A DNA stretch of 64,000 bases from Lasioglossum baleicum. Its lineage: Eukaryota; Arthropoda; Insecta; Hymenoptera; Halictidae. The position numbers were made by a program, and so were the translations under genes. The notes below the pieces were generated by a model. That model saw only the letters and a list, made by a program, of their open reading frames with translations. It had not been told where the DNA came from and made no database searches. This document shows positions 15,290 through 32,000 of this stretch, piece after piece. The stretch is from positions 310,001 to 374,000 of the forward strand of contig NW_027469197.1 in the NCBI RefSeq assembly GCF_051020765.1. The letters run 5' to 3'. Numbering within the stretch: the stretch's first letter is position 1; each line of letters starts with the position of its first letter.

Positions 15290-18200
15290 AACGCATAACG
15301 CATAACGGATAACGCATGACGCATAACGGATAACGCAAGACGCATAACGCATAAAGCATAACGCATAACGCATAACGCATTACGCATAACGGATAACGCA
15401 TAACGCATAACGCGTAACGCATAACGCATAACGCTTAACGCATAACGCATAACGCATAACGCATAATGCATAACGCATAACGCTTAACGCATTGCCCATA
15501 ACGCATAACGCATAACGCATCACGCATAACGCATAACGCATAACGTATAACGCGTAACGCATAACGCATAACGCATAACACATATCGCATAACGCATAAC
15601 GCATAACGCTTAACGCATAACGCATAACGCATAACGCATAACGCATAACGCATAACGCATAACGCATAACGCATAATGCATAACGCATAACGCTTAACGC
15701 ATTGCCCATAACGCATAACGCATAACGCATCACGCATAACGCATAACGCATAACCTATAACGCGTAACGCATAACGCATAACGCATAACACATATCGCAT
15801 AACGCATAACGCATAACGCTTAACGCATAACGCATAACGCATAACGCATAACGCATAACGCATAACGCATAACGCATAACGCTTAACGCATAACGCATAA
15901 CGCATAACGAATAACGCATAACGCATAACGCATAACGCATAACGCATAACGCATAACGCATAACGCATAACGCATAACGCATAACGCTTAACGCATAACG
16001 CTTAACGCATAACGCATAACGCATAACGCATAATGCATAACGCATAACGCTTAACGCATTGCCCATAACGCATAACGCATAACGCATCACGCATAACGCA
16101 TAACGTATAACGCGTAACGCATAACGCATAACGAATAACGCATAACGCTTAACGCATAACGCATAACGCATAACGGATAACGCATAACGGATAACGCATA
16201 ACGCATAACGCATAACGCATAACGCATAACGCATAACGCATAACGCATAACGCATAACGCATAACGCATAACGCATAACGCATAACGCATAACGCATAAC
16301 GCATAACGCTTAACGCATAACGCATAACGCATAACGCATAACGCATAATGCATAACGCATAACGCTTAACGCATAGCCCATAACGCATAACGCATAACGC
16401 ATAACGCATCACGCATAACGCATAACGTATAACGCGTAACGCATAACGCATAACGAATAACGCATAACGCTTAACGCATAACGCATAACGCATAACGGAT
16501 AACGCATAACGGATAACGCATAACGCATAACGTATAACGCATAACGCATAACGTATAACGCGTAACGCATAACGCATGACGCATAACACATATCGCATAA
16601 CGCATAACGCATAACGCTTAACGCATAACGCATAACGCATAACGCATAACGGATAACGCATAACGCATATCGCATAACGCATAACGCTTAACGCATAACG
16701 CTTAACGCATAACGCATTACGCATAACGCATAACGCATAACGGATAACGCATGACGCATAACGGATAACGCAAGACGCATAACGCATAAAGCATAACGCA
16801 TAACGCATAACGCATTACGCATAACGGATAACGCATAACGCATAACGCGTAACGCATAACGCATAACGCTTAACGCATAACGCATAACGCATAACGCATA
16901 ATGCATAACGCATAACGCTTAACGCATTGCCCATAACGCATAACGCATAACGCATCACGCATAACGCATAACGCATAACGTATAACGCGTAACGCATAAC
17001 GCATAACGCATAACACATATCGCATAACGCATAACGCATAACGCTTAACGCATAACGCATAACGCATAACGCATAACGCATAACGCATAACGCATAACGC
17101 ATAACGCATAACGCATAACGCATAACGCATAACGCATAACGCATAACGCATAACGCATAACGCATATCGCATAACGCATAACGCTTAACGCATAACGCTT
17201 AACGAATAACGCATAACGCATAACGCATAACGCATAACGAATAACGCATAACGCATAACGCATAACGCATAACGCATAACGCATAACGCATAACGCATAA
17301 CGCATAACGCATAACGCTTAACGCATAACGCATAACGCATAACGGATAACGCATAACGGATAACGCATAACGGATAACGCATAACGCATAACGTATAACG
17401 CATAACGCATAACGTATAACGCGTAACGCATAACGCATAACGCATAACACATATCGCATAACGCATAACGCATAACGCTTAACGCATAACGCATAACGCA
17501 TAACGCATAACGGATAACGCATAACGCATATCGCATAACGCATAACGCTTAACGCATAACGCTTAACGCATAACGCATTACGCATAACGCATAACGCATA
17601 ACGGATAACGCATGACGCATAACGGATAACGCAAGACGCATAACGCATAAAGCATAACGCATAACGCATAACGCATAACGCATAACGGATAACGCATAAC
17701 GCATAACGCGTAACGCATAACGCATAACGCTTAACGCATAACGCATAACGCATAACGCATAATGCATAACGCATAACGCTTAACGCATTGCCCATAACGC
17801 ATAACGCATAACGCATCACGCATAACGCATAACGCATAACGTATAACGCGTAACGCATAACGCATAACGCATAACACATATCGCATAACGCATAACGCAT
17901 AACGCTTAACGCATAACGCATAACGCATAACGCATAACGCATAACGCATAACGCATAACGCATAACGCATAACGCATAACGCATAACGCATAACGCATAA
18001 CGCATAACGCATAACGCATAACGCATAACGCTTAACGCATAACGCATAACGCATAACGCATAATGCATAACGCATAACGCTTAACGCATTGCCCATAACG
18101 CATAACGCATAACGCATCACGCATAACGCATAACGTATAACGCGTAACGCATAACGCATAACGAATAACGCATAACGCTTAACGCATAACGCATAACGCA

Positions 18201-21200
18201 TAACGGATAACGCATAACGGATAACGCATAACGCATAACGCATAACGCATAACGCATAACGCATAACGCATAACGCATAACGCATAACGCATAACGCATA
18301 ACGCATAACGCATAACGCATAACGCATAACGCATAACGCATAACGCTTAACGCATAACGCATAACGCATAACGCATAATGCATAATGCATAACGCATAAC
18401 GCTTAACGCATAGCCCATAACGCATAACGCATAACGCATAACGCATCACGCATAACGCATAACGTATAACGCGTAACGCATAACGCATAACGAATAACGC
18501 ATAACGCTTAACGCATAACGCATAACGCATAACGGATAACGCATAACGGATAACGCATAACGCATAACGTATAACGCATAACGCATAACGTATAACGCGT
18601 AACGCATAACGCATGACGCATAACACATATCGCATAACGCATAACGCATAACGCTTAACGCATAACGCATAACGCATAACGCATAACGGATAACGCATAA
18701 CGCATATCGCATAACGCATAACGCTTAACGCATAACGCTTAACGCATAACGCATTACGCATAACGCATAACGCATAACGGATAACGCATGACGCATAACG
18801 GATAACGCAAGACGCATAACGCATAAAGCATAACGCATAACGCATAACGCATTACGCATAACGGATAACGCATAACGCATAACGCGTAACGCATAACGCA
18901 TAACGCTTAACGCATAACGCATAACGCATAACGCATAATGCATAACGCATAACGCTTAACGCATTGCCCATAACGCATAACGCATAACGCATCACGCATA
19001 ACGCATAACGCATAACGTATAACGCGTAACGCATAACGCATAACGCATAACACATATCGCATAACGCATAACGCATAACGCTTAACGCATAACGCATAAC
19101 GCATAACGCATAACGCATAACGCATAACGCATAACGCATAACGCATAACGCATAACGCATAACGCATAACGCATAACGCATATCGCATAACGCATAACGC
19201 TTAACGCATAACGCTTAACGAATAACGCATAACGCATAACGCATAACGCATAACGAATAACGCATAACGCATAACGCATAACGCATAACGCATAACGCAT
19301 AACGCATAACGCATAACGCATAACGCATAACGCATAACGCATAACGCATAACGCATAACGCATAACGCATAACGCATAACGCATAACGCATAACGCATAA
19401 CGCATAACGCATAACGCATAACGCATAACGCATAACGCATAACGCATAACGCATAACGCATAACGCATAACGCATAACGCATAACGCATAACGCTTAACG
19501 CATAACGCATAACGCATAACGCATAACGCATAATGCATAACGCATAACGCTTAACGCATAGCCCATAACGCATAACGCATAACGCATCACGCATAACGCA
19601 TAATGTATAACGCGTAACGCATAACGCATAACGAATAACGCATAACGCTTAACGCATAACGCATAACGCATAACGGATAACGCATAACGGATAACGCATA
19701 ACGCATAACGTATAACGCATAACGCATAACGTATAACGCGTAACGCATAACGCATAACGCATAACACATATCGCATAACGCATAACGCATAACGCATAAC
19801 GCATAACGCATAACGCATAACGCATAACGCATAACGCATAACGCATAACGCATAACGCATAACGCATAACGCATAACGCATAACGCATAACGCATAACGC
19901 ATAACGCATAACGCATAACGCATAACGCATAACGCATAACGCATAACGCATAACGCATAACGCATAACGCATAACGCATAACGCTTAACGCATAACGCAT
20001 AACGCATAACGCATAACGCATAATGCATAACGCATAACGCTTAACGCATTGCCCATAACGCATAACGCATAACGCATCACGCATAACGCATAACGTATAA
20101 CGCGTAACGCATAACGCATAACGCATAACGCATAACGCATAACGCATAACGCATAACGCATAACGCATAACGCATAACGCATAACGCATAACGCATAACG
20201 CATAACGCATAACGCATAACGCTTAACGCATAACGCATAACGCATAACGCATAACGCATAATGCATAACGCATAACGCTTAACGCATAGCCCATAACGCA
20301 TAACGCATAACGCATCACGCATAACGCATAATGTATAACGCGTAACGCATAACGCATAACGAATAACGCATAACGCTTAACGCATAACGCATAACGCATA
20401 ACGGATAACGCATAACGGATAACGCATAACGCATAACGTATAACGCATAACGCATAACGTATAACGCGTAACGCATAACGCATAACGCATAACACATATC
20501 GCATAACGCATAACGCATAACGCATAACGCATAACGCATAACGCATAACGCATAACGCATAACGCATAACGCATAACGCATAACGCATAACGCATAACGC
20601 ATAACGCATAACGCATAACGCATAACGCATAACGCATAACGCATAACGCATAACGCATAACGCATAACGCATAACGCATAACGCATAACGCATAACGCAT
20701 AACGCATAACGCTTAACGCATAACGCATAACGCATAACGCATAACGCATAATGCATAACGCATAACGCTTAACGCATTGCCCATAACGCATAACGCATAA
20801 CGCATCACGCATAACGCATAACGTATAACGCGTAACGCATAACGCATAACGCATAACACATATCGCATAACCCATAACGCATAACGCTTAACGCATAACG
20901 CATAACGCATAACGCATATCGCATAACGCATAACGCATAACGCATAACGCATAACGCATAACGCATAACGCATAACGCATAACGCATAACGCATAACGCA
21001 TAACGCATAACGCATAACGCATAACGCATATCGCATAACGCATAACGCTTAACGCATAACGCTTAACGAATAACGCATAACGCATAACGCATAACGCATA
21101 ACGAATAACGCATAACGCATGACGCATAACGCATAACGCATAACGCATAACGCATAACGCATAACGCATAACGCATAACGCATAACGCATAACGCATAAC

Positions 21201-24200
21201 GCATAACGCATAACGCATAACGCATAACGCATAACGCATAACGCATAACGCATAACGCATAACGCATAACGCATAACGCATAACGCATAACGCATAACGC
21301 ATAACGCATAACGCATAACGCATAACGCATAACGCATAACGCATAACGCATAACGCATAACGCATAACGCATAACGCATAACGCATAACGCATAACGCAT
21401 AACGCATAACGCATAACGCATAACGCTTAACGCATAACGCATAACGCATAACGCATAACGCATAATGCATAACGCATAACGCTTAACGCATTGCCCATAA
21501 CGCATAACGCATAACGCATCACGCATAACGCATAACGTATAACGCGTAACGCATAACGCATAACGAATAACGCATAACGCTTAACGCATAACGCATAACG
21601 CATAACGGATAACGCATAACGGATAACGCATAACGCATAACGTATAACGCATAACGCATAACGTATAACGCGTAACGCATAACGCATAACGCATAACACA
21701 TATCGCATAACGCATAACGCATAACGCTTAACGCATAACGCATAACGCATAACGCATAACGGATAACGCATAACGCATAACGCATATCGCATAACGCATA
21801 ACGCATAACGCTTAAGGCATAACGCATAACGCATAACGCATAACGCATAACGCATAACGCATAACGCATAACGCATAACGCATAACGCATAACGCATAAC
21901 GCATAACGCATAACGCATAACGCATAACGCATAACGCATAACGCATAACGCATAACGCATAACGCATAACGCATAACGCATAACGCATAACGCATAACGC
22001 ATAACGCATAACGCATAACGCATAACGCATAACGCATAACGCATAACGCATAACGCATAACGCATAACGCATAACGCATAACGCATAACGCATAACGCAT
22101 AACGCATAACGCATAACGCTTAACGCATAACGCATAACGCATAACGCATAACGCATAATGCATAACGCATAACGCTTAACGCATTGCCCATAACGCATAA
22201 CGCATAACGCATCACGCATAACGCATAACGTATAACGCGTAACGCATAACGCATAACGAATAACGCATAACGCTTAACGCATAACGCATAACGCATAACG
22301 GATAACGCATAACGGATAACGCATAACGCATAACGTATAACGCATAACGCATAACGTATAACGCGTAACGCATAACGCATAACGCATAACACATATCGCA
22401 TAACGCATAACGCATAACGCTTAACGCATAACGCATAACGCATAACGCATAACGGATAACGCATAACGCATAACGCATATCGCATAACGCATAACGCATA
22501 ACGCTTAAGGCATAACGCATAACGCATAACGCATAACGCATAACGCATAACGCATAACGCATAACGCATAACGCATGACGCATAACGCATAACGCATAAC
22601 GCATAACGCATAACGCATAACGCATAACGGATAACGCATAACACATAACGCATATCACATAACGCATAACGCTTAACGCATAACGCATAACGCATAACGC
22701 ATAACGTATAACGCATAACGCATAACGTATAACGCGTAACGCATAACGCATAACGCATAACGCATAACGCATAACGCATAACGCATAACGCATAACGCAT
22801 AACGCTTAACGCATAACGCCTAACGCATAACGCGTAACGCATAATGCATAACGCATAACGCTTAACGCATAACGCATATCACATAACGCATAACGCTTAA
22901 CGCATAACGCATAACGCATAACGCATAACGTATAACGCATAACGCATAACGTATAACGCATAACGCATAACGCATAACGCATAACGCATGACGCATAACG
23001 CATAACGCATAACGCATAACGCATAACGCATAACGCATAACGGATAACGCATAACACATAACGCATATCACATAACGCATAACGCATAACGCATAACGCA
23101 TAACGCATAACGCATAACGCATAACGCTTAACGCATAACGCATAACGCATAACGCATAACGCATAATGCATAACGCATAACGCTTAACGCATTGCCCATA
23201 ACGCATAACGCATAACGCATCACGCATAACGCATAACGTATAACGCGTAACGCATAACGCATAACGAATAACGCATAACGCTTAACGCATAACGCATAAC
23301 GCATAACACATATCGCATAACGCATAACGCATAACGCTTAACGCATAACGCATAACGCATAACGCATAACGGATAACGCATAACGCATAACGCATATCGC
23401 ATAACGCATAACGCATAACGCTTAAGGCATAACGCATAACGCATAACGCATAACGCATAACGCATAACGCATAACGCATAACGCATAACGCATAACGCAT
23501 AACGCATAACGCATAACGCATAACGCATAACGCATAACGCATAACGCATAACGCATAACGCATAACGCATAACGCATAACGCATAACGCATAACGCATAA
23601 CGCATAACGCATAACGCATAACGCATAACGCATAACGCATAACGCATAACGCATAACGCATAACGCATAACGCATAACGCATAACGCATAACGCATAACG
23701 CATAACGCATAACGCATAACGCATAACGCATAACGCATAACGCATAACGCATAACGCATAACGCATAACGCATAACGCATAACGCATAACGCATAACGCA
23801 TAACGCATAACGCATAACGCATAACGCATAACGCATAACGCATAACGCATAACGCATAACGCATAACGCATAACGCATAACGCATAACGCATAACGCAGA
23901 ACGCATAACGCATAACGCATAACGCATAACGCATAACGCATAACGCATGACGCATAACGCATAACGCATAACGCATAACGCATAACGCATAATGCATAAC
24001 GCATAACGCTTATCGCATAGCCCATAACGCATAACGCATAACGCATCACGCATAACGCATAACGTATAACGCGTAACGCATAACGCATAACGAATAACGC
24101 ATAACGCTTAACGCATAACGCATAACGCATAACGGATAACGCATAACGGATAACGCATAACGCATAACGTATAACGCATAACGCATAACGTATAACGCGT

Positions 24201-24530
24201 AACGCATAACGCATAACGCATAACACATATCGCATAACGCATAACGCATAACGCTTAACGCAAAACGCATAACGCATAACGCATAACGGATAACGCATAA
24301 CACATAACGCATATCACATAACGCATAACGCTTAACGCATAACGCTTAACGCATAACGCATAACGCATAACGCATAACGCATAACGCATAACGCATAACG
24401 CTTAACGCATAACGCATAACGCATAACGCATAACGCATAACGCATAACGCATAACGCATAACGCATAACGCATAACGCATAACGCATAACGCATAACGCA
24501 TAACGCATAACGCATAACGCATAACGCATA
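15290..24530. repeat. Large higher-order repeat, ~9.2 kb, copy 2
   Basis: Second copy of the 7040-15289 block. It is longer by about 1 kb, mainly because 19495-20222 is tandemly duplicated at 20223-20950 (728 bp, 104 units), and because of further expansion near 22.8-23.9 kb. Near the end, 14806-15072 pairs with 24046-24312 at offset 9240. The copy lacks the ATAAGC slip and the 14-base insertion found in copy 1 at 14001, 14097 and 14272. The right edge is uncertain because it ends in a near-perfect heptamer run. Confidence 0.7.
19495..20950. repeat. 728-bp tandem duplication within the satellite
   Basis: Positions 19495-20028 and 20223-20756 give identical 177-residue - strand translations, and 19649-19972 matches 20377-20700. 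The offset is 728 bp, exactly 104 heptamers. Copy 1 of the surrounding large repeat has only one such segment (11264-11797), so this duplication arose after the 8.2-kb duplication. Confidence 0.72.
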
Positions 24531-27500
24531 ACGCATAACGCATAACGCATAACGCATAACGCATAACGCATAACGCATAACGCATAACGCATAACGCATA
24601 ACGCATAACGCATAACGCATAACGCATAACGCATAACGCATAACGCATAACGCATAACGCATAACGCATAACGCATAACGCATAACGCATAACGCATAAC
24701 GCATAACGCATAACGCATAACGCATAACGCATAACGCATAACGCATAACGCATAACGCATAACGCATAACGCATAACGCATAACGCTTAACGCATAACGC
24801 CTAACGCATAACGCGTAACGCATAATGCATAACGCATAACGCTTAACGCATAGCCCATAACGCATAACGCATAACGCATCGCGCATAACGCATAACGGAT
24901 AACGCATAACGCATAACGCATAACGCATAACGGATAACGCATAACGCATAAGCATAACGCATAACGAATAACGCATAACGCATAACCCAGAACGCATAAC
25001 GCATAACGCATAACGCATAACGCATAACGTATAACGCATAACGCATAACGCATAACGCATAACGCATAACGCATAACGCATAACGCATAACGCATAACGC
25101 ATAACGCATAACGCATAACGCATAACGCATAACGCATAACGCATAACGCTTAACGCATAACGCATAACGCATAACGCATAATGCATAACGCATAACGCTT
25201 AACGCATTGCCCATAACGCATAACGCATAACGCATCACGCATAACGCATAACGTATAACGCGTAACGCATAACGCATAACGAATAACGCATAACGCTTAA
25301 CGCATAACGCATAACGCATAACGGATAACGCATAACGGATAACGCATAACGCATAACGTATAACGCATAACGCATAACGTATAACGCATAACGCATAACG
25401 TATAACGCGTAACGCATAACGCATAACGCATAACACATAACGCATAACGCATAACGCTTAACGCATAACGCATAACGCATAACGCATAACGCATAACGCA
25501 TAACGCATAACGGATAACGCATAACACATAACGCATATCACATAACGCATAACGCTTAACGCATAACGGTTAACGCATAACGCATAACGCATAACGCATA
25601 ACGCATAACGCATAACGCATAACGCATAACGCATAACGCATAACGCATAACGCATAACGCATAACGCATAACGCATAACGCATAACGCATAACGCATAAC
25701 GCATAACGCATAACGCATAACGCATAACGCATAACGCATAACGCATAACGCATAACGCATAACGCATAACGCATATCGCATAACGCATAACGCATAACGC
25801 ATAACGCATAACGCATAACGCATAACGCATAACGCATAACGCATAACGCATAACGCATAACGCATAACGCATAACGCATAACGCATAACGCATAACGCAT
25901 AACGCATAACGGATAACGCATAACGGATAACGCATAACGCATAACGCATAACGCATAACGCGTAACGCATAACGCATAACGCTTAACGCATAACGCATAA
26001 CGCATAACGCATAATGCATAACGTATAACGCTTAACGCATTGCCCATAACGCATAACGCATAACGCATCACGCATAACGCATAACGTATAACGCGTAACG
26101 CATAACGCATAACGCATAACACATATCGCATAACGCATAACGCATAACGCATAACGCATAACGCATAACGCATAACGCATAACGCATAACGCATAACGCA
26201 TAACGCATAACGCATAACGCATAACGCATAACGCATAACGCATAACGCATTACGCATAACGCATAACGCATAACGCATAACGGATAACGCATAACGCATA
26301 ACGCGTAACGCATAACGCATAACGCTTAACGCATAACGCATAACGCATAACGCATAATGCATAACGCATAACGCTTAACGCATTGCCCATAACGCATAAC
26401 GCATAACGCATCACGCATAACGCATAACGTATAACGCGTAACGCATAACGCATAACGCATAACACATATCGCATAACCCATAACGCATAACGCTTAACGC
26501 ATAACGCATAACGCATAACGCATATCGCATAACGCATAACGCATAACGCATAACGCATAACGCATAACGCATAACGCATAACGCATAACGCATAACGCAT
26601 AACGCATAACGCATAACGCATAACGCATATCGCATAACGCATAACGCTTAACGCATAACGCTTAACGAATAACGCATAACGCATAACGCATAACGCATAA
26701 CGAATAACGCATAACGCATGACGCATAACGCATAACGCATAACGCATAACGCATAACGCATAACGCATAACGCATAACGCATAACGCATAACGCATAACG
26801 CATAACGCATAACGCATAACGCATAACGCATAACGCATAACGCATAACGCATAACGCATAACGCATAACGCATAACGCATAACGCATAACGCATAACGCA
26901 TAACGCATAACGCATAACGCATAACGCATAACGCATAACGCATAACGCATAACGCATAACGCTTAACGCATAACGCATAACGCATAACGCATAATGCATA
27001 ACGCATAACGCTTAACGCATTGCCCATAACGCATAACGCATAACGCATCACGCATAACGCATAACGTATAACGCGTAACGCATAACGCATAACGAATAAC
27101 GCATAACGCTTAACGCATAACGCATAACGGATAACGCATAACGGATAACGCATAACGCATAACGTATAACGCATAACGCATAACGTATAACGCATAACGC
27201 ATAACGTATAACGCGTAACGCATAACGCATAACGCATAACACATATCGCATAACGCATAACGCATAACGCTTAACGCATAACGCATAACGCATAACGCAT
27301 AACGCATAACGGATAACGCATAACACATAACGCATATCACATAACGCATAACGCTTAACGCATAACGGTTAACGCATAACGCATAACGCATAACGCATAA
27401 CGCATAACGCATAACGCATAACGCATAACGCATAACGCATAACGCATAACGCATAACGCATAACGCATAACGCATAACGCATAACGCATAACGCATAACG

Positions 27501-29099
27501 CATAACGCATAACGCATAACGCATAACGCATAACGCATAACGCATAACGCATAACGCATAACGCATAACGCATAACGCATAACGCATAACGCATAACGCA
27601 TAACGCATATCGCATAACGCATAACGCATAACGCATAACGCATAACGCATAACGCATAACGCATAACGCATAACGCATAACGCATAACGCATAACGCATA
27701 ACGCATAACGCATAACGCATAACGCATAACGCATAACGGATAACGCATAACGGATAACGCATAACGCATAACGCATAACGCATAACGCGTAACGCATAAC
27801 GCATAACGCTTAACGCATAACGCATAACGCATAACGCATAATGCATAACGTATAACGCTTAACGCATTGCCCATAACGCATAACGCATAACGCATCACGC
27901 ATAACGCATAACGTATAACGCGTAACGCATAACGCATAACGCATAACACATATCGCATAACGCATAACGCATAACGCTTAACGCATAACGCATAACGCAT
28001 AACGCATAACGCATAACGCATAACGCTTAACGCATAACGCATAACGCATAACGCATAATGCATAACGTATAACGCTTAACGCATTGCCCATAACGCATAA
28101 CGCATAACGCATCACGCATAACGCATAACGTATAACGCGTAACGCATAACGCATAACGCATAACACATATCGCATAACGCATAACGCATAACGCTTAACG
28201 CATAACGCATAACGCATAACGCATAACGCATAACGCATAACGCATAACGCATAACGCATAACGCATAACGCATAACGCATAACGCATAACGCATAACGCA
28301 TAACGCATAACGCATAACGCATAACGCATAACGCATAACGCATAACGCATAACGCATAACGCATAACGCATAACGCATAACGCATTACGCATAACGCATA
28401 ACGCATAACGCATAACGGATAACGCATAACGCATAACGCGTAACGCATAACGCATAACGCTTAACGCATAACGCATAACGCATAACGCATAATGCATAAC
28501 GCATAACGCTTAACGCATTGCCCATAACGCATAACGCATAACGCATCACGCATAACGCATAACGTATAACGCGTAACGCATAACGCATAACGCATAACAC
28601 ATATCGCATAACCCATAACGCATAACGCTTAACGCATAACGCATAACGCATAACGCATATCGCATAACGCATAACGCATAACGCATAACGCATAACGCAT
28701 AACGCATAACGCATAACGCATAACGCATAACGCATAACGCATAACGCATAACGCATATCGCATAACGCATAACGCTTAACGCATAACGCTTAACGAATAA
28801 CGCATAACGCATAACGCATAACGCATAACGAATAACGCATAACGCATGACGCATAACGCATAACGCATAACGCATAACGCATAACGCATAACGCATAACG
28901 CATAACGCATAACGCATAACGCATAACGCATAACGCATAACGCATAACGCATAACGCATAACGCATAACGCATAACGCATAACGCATAACGCATAACGCA
29001 TAACGCATAACGCATAACGCATAACGCATAACGCATAACGCATAACGCATAACGCATAACGCATAACGCATAACGCATAACGCATAACGCATAACGCTT

Positions 29100-32000
29100 A
29101 ACGCATAACGCATAACGCATAACGCATAATGCATAACGCATAACGCTTAACGCATTGCCCATAACGCATAACGCATAACGCATCACGCATAACGCATAAC
29201 GTATAACGCGTAACGCATAACGCATAACGAATAACGCATAACGCTTAACGCATAACGCATAACGCATAACGGATAACGCATAACGGATAACGCATAACGC
29301 ATAACGTATAACGCATAACGCATAACGTATAACGCATAACGCATAACGTATAACGCGTAACGCATAACGCATAACGCATAACACATATCGCATAACGCAT
29401 AACGCATAACGCTTAACGCATAACGCATAACGCATAACGCATAACGCATAACGCATAACGGATAACGCATAACACATAACGCATATCACATAACGCATAA
29501 CGCTTAACGCATAACGGTTAACGCATAACGCATAACGCATAACGCATAACGCATAACGCATAACGCATAACGCATAACGCATAACGCATAACGCATAACG
29601 CATAACGCATAACGCATAACGCATAACGCATAACGCATAACGCATAACGCATAACGCATAACGCATAACGCATAACGCATAACGCATAACGCATAACGCA
29701 TAACGCATAACGCATAACGCATAACGCATAACGCATAACGCATAACGCATAACGCATATCGCATAACGCATAACGCATAACGCATAACGCATAACGCATA
29801 ACGCATAACGCATAACGCATAACGCATAACGCATAACGCATAACGCATAACGCATAACGCATAACGCATAACGCATAACGCATAACGCATAACGCATAAC
29901 GCATAACGGATAACGCATAACGGATAACGCATAACGCATAACGCATAACGCATAACGCGTAACGCATAACGCATAACGCTTAACGCATAACGCATAACGC
30001 ATAACGCATAATGCATAACGTATAACGCTTAACGCATTGCCCATAACGCATAACGCATAACGCATCACGCATAACGCATAACGTATAACGCGTAACGCAT
30101 AACGCATAACGCATAACACATATCGCATAACGCATAACGCATAACGCTTAACGCATAACGCATAACGCATAACGCATAACGCATAACGCATAACGCTTAA
30201 CGCATAACGCATAACGCATAACGCATAATGCATAACGTATAACGCTTAACGCATTGCCCATAACGCATAACGCATAACGCATCACGCATAACGCATAACG
30301 TATAACGCGTAACGCATAACGCATAACGCATAACACATATCGCATAACGCATAACGCATAACGCTTAACGCATAACGCATAACGCATAACGCATAACGCA
30401 TAACGCATAACGCTTAACGCATAACGCTTAACGAATAACGCATAACGCATAACGCATAACGCATAACGAATAACGCATAACGCATAACGCATAACGCATA
30501 ACGCATAACGCATAACGCATAACGCATAACGCATAACGCATAACGCATAACGCATAACGCATAACGCATAACGCATAACGCATAACGCATAACGCATAAC
30601 GCATAACGCATAACGCATAACGCATAACGCATAACGCATAACGCATAACGCATAACGCATAACGCATAACGCATAACGCATAACGCATAACGCATAACGT
30701 ATAACGCATAACGCATAACGTATAACGCGTAACGCATAACGCATAACGCATAACACATATCGCATAACGCTTAACGCATAACGCATTACGCATAACGCAT
30801 AACGCATAACGCATAACGGATAACGCATAACGCATAACGCGTAACGCATAACGCATAACGCTTAACGCATAACGCATAACGCATAACGCATAATGCATAA
30901 CGCATAACGCTTAACGCATTGCCCATAACGCATAACGCATAACGCATCACGCATAACGCATAACGTATAACGCGTAACGCATAACGCATAACGCATAACA
31001 CATATCGCATAACCCATAACGCATAACGCTTAACGCATAACGCATAACGCATAACGCATATCGCATAACGCATAACGCATAACGCATAACGCATAACGCA
31101 TAACGCATAACGCATAACGCATAACGCATAACGCATAACGCATAACGCATAACGCATATCGCATAACGCATAACGCTTAACGCATAACGCTTAACGAATA
31201 ACGCATAACGCATAACGCATAACGCATAACGGATAACGCATAACGGATAACGCATAACGCATAACGTATAACGCATAACGCATAACGTATAACGCGTAAC
31301 GCATAACGCATAACGCATAACACATATCGCATAACGCTTAACGCATAACGCATTACGCATAACGCATAACGCATAACGCATAACGGATAACGCATAACGC
31401 ATAACGCGTAACGCATAACGCATAACGCTTAACGCATAACGCATAACGCATAACGCATAATGCATAACGCATAACGCTTAACGCATTGCCCATAACGCAT
31501 AACGCATAACGCATCACGCATAACGCATAACGTATAACGCGTAACGCATAACGCATAACGCATAACACATATCGCATAACCCATAACGCATAACGCTTAA
31601 CGCATAACGCATAACGCATAACGCATATCGCATAACGCATAACGCATAACGCATAACGCATAACGCATAACGCATAACGCATAACGCATAACGCATAACG
31701 CATAACGCATAACGCATATCGCATAACGCATAACGCTTAACGCATAACGCTTAACGAATAACGCATAACGCATAACGCATAACGCATAACGAATAACGCA
31801 TAACGCATGACGCATAACGCATAACGCATAACGCATAACGCATAACGCATAACGCATAACGCATAACGCATAACGCATAACGCATAACGCATAACGCATA
31901 ACGCATAACGCATAACGCATAACGCATAACGCATAACGCATAACGCATAACGCATAACGCATAACGCATAACGCATAACGCATAACGCATAACGCATAAC

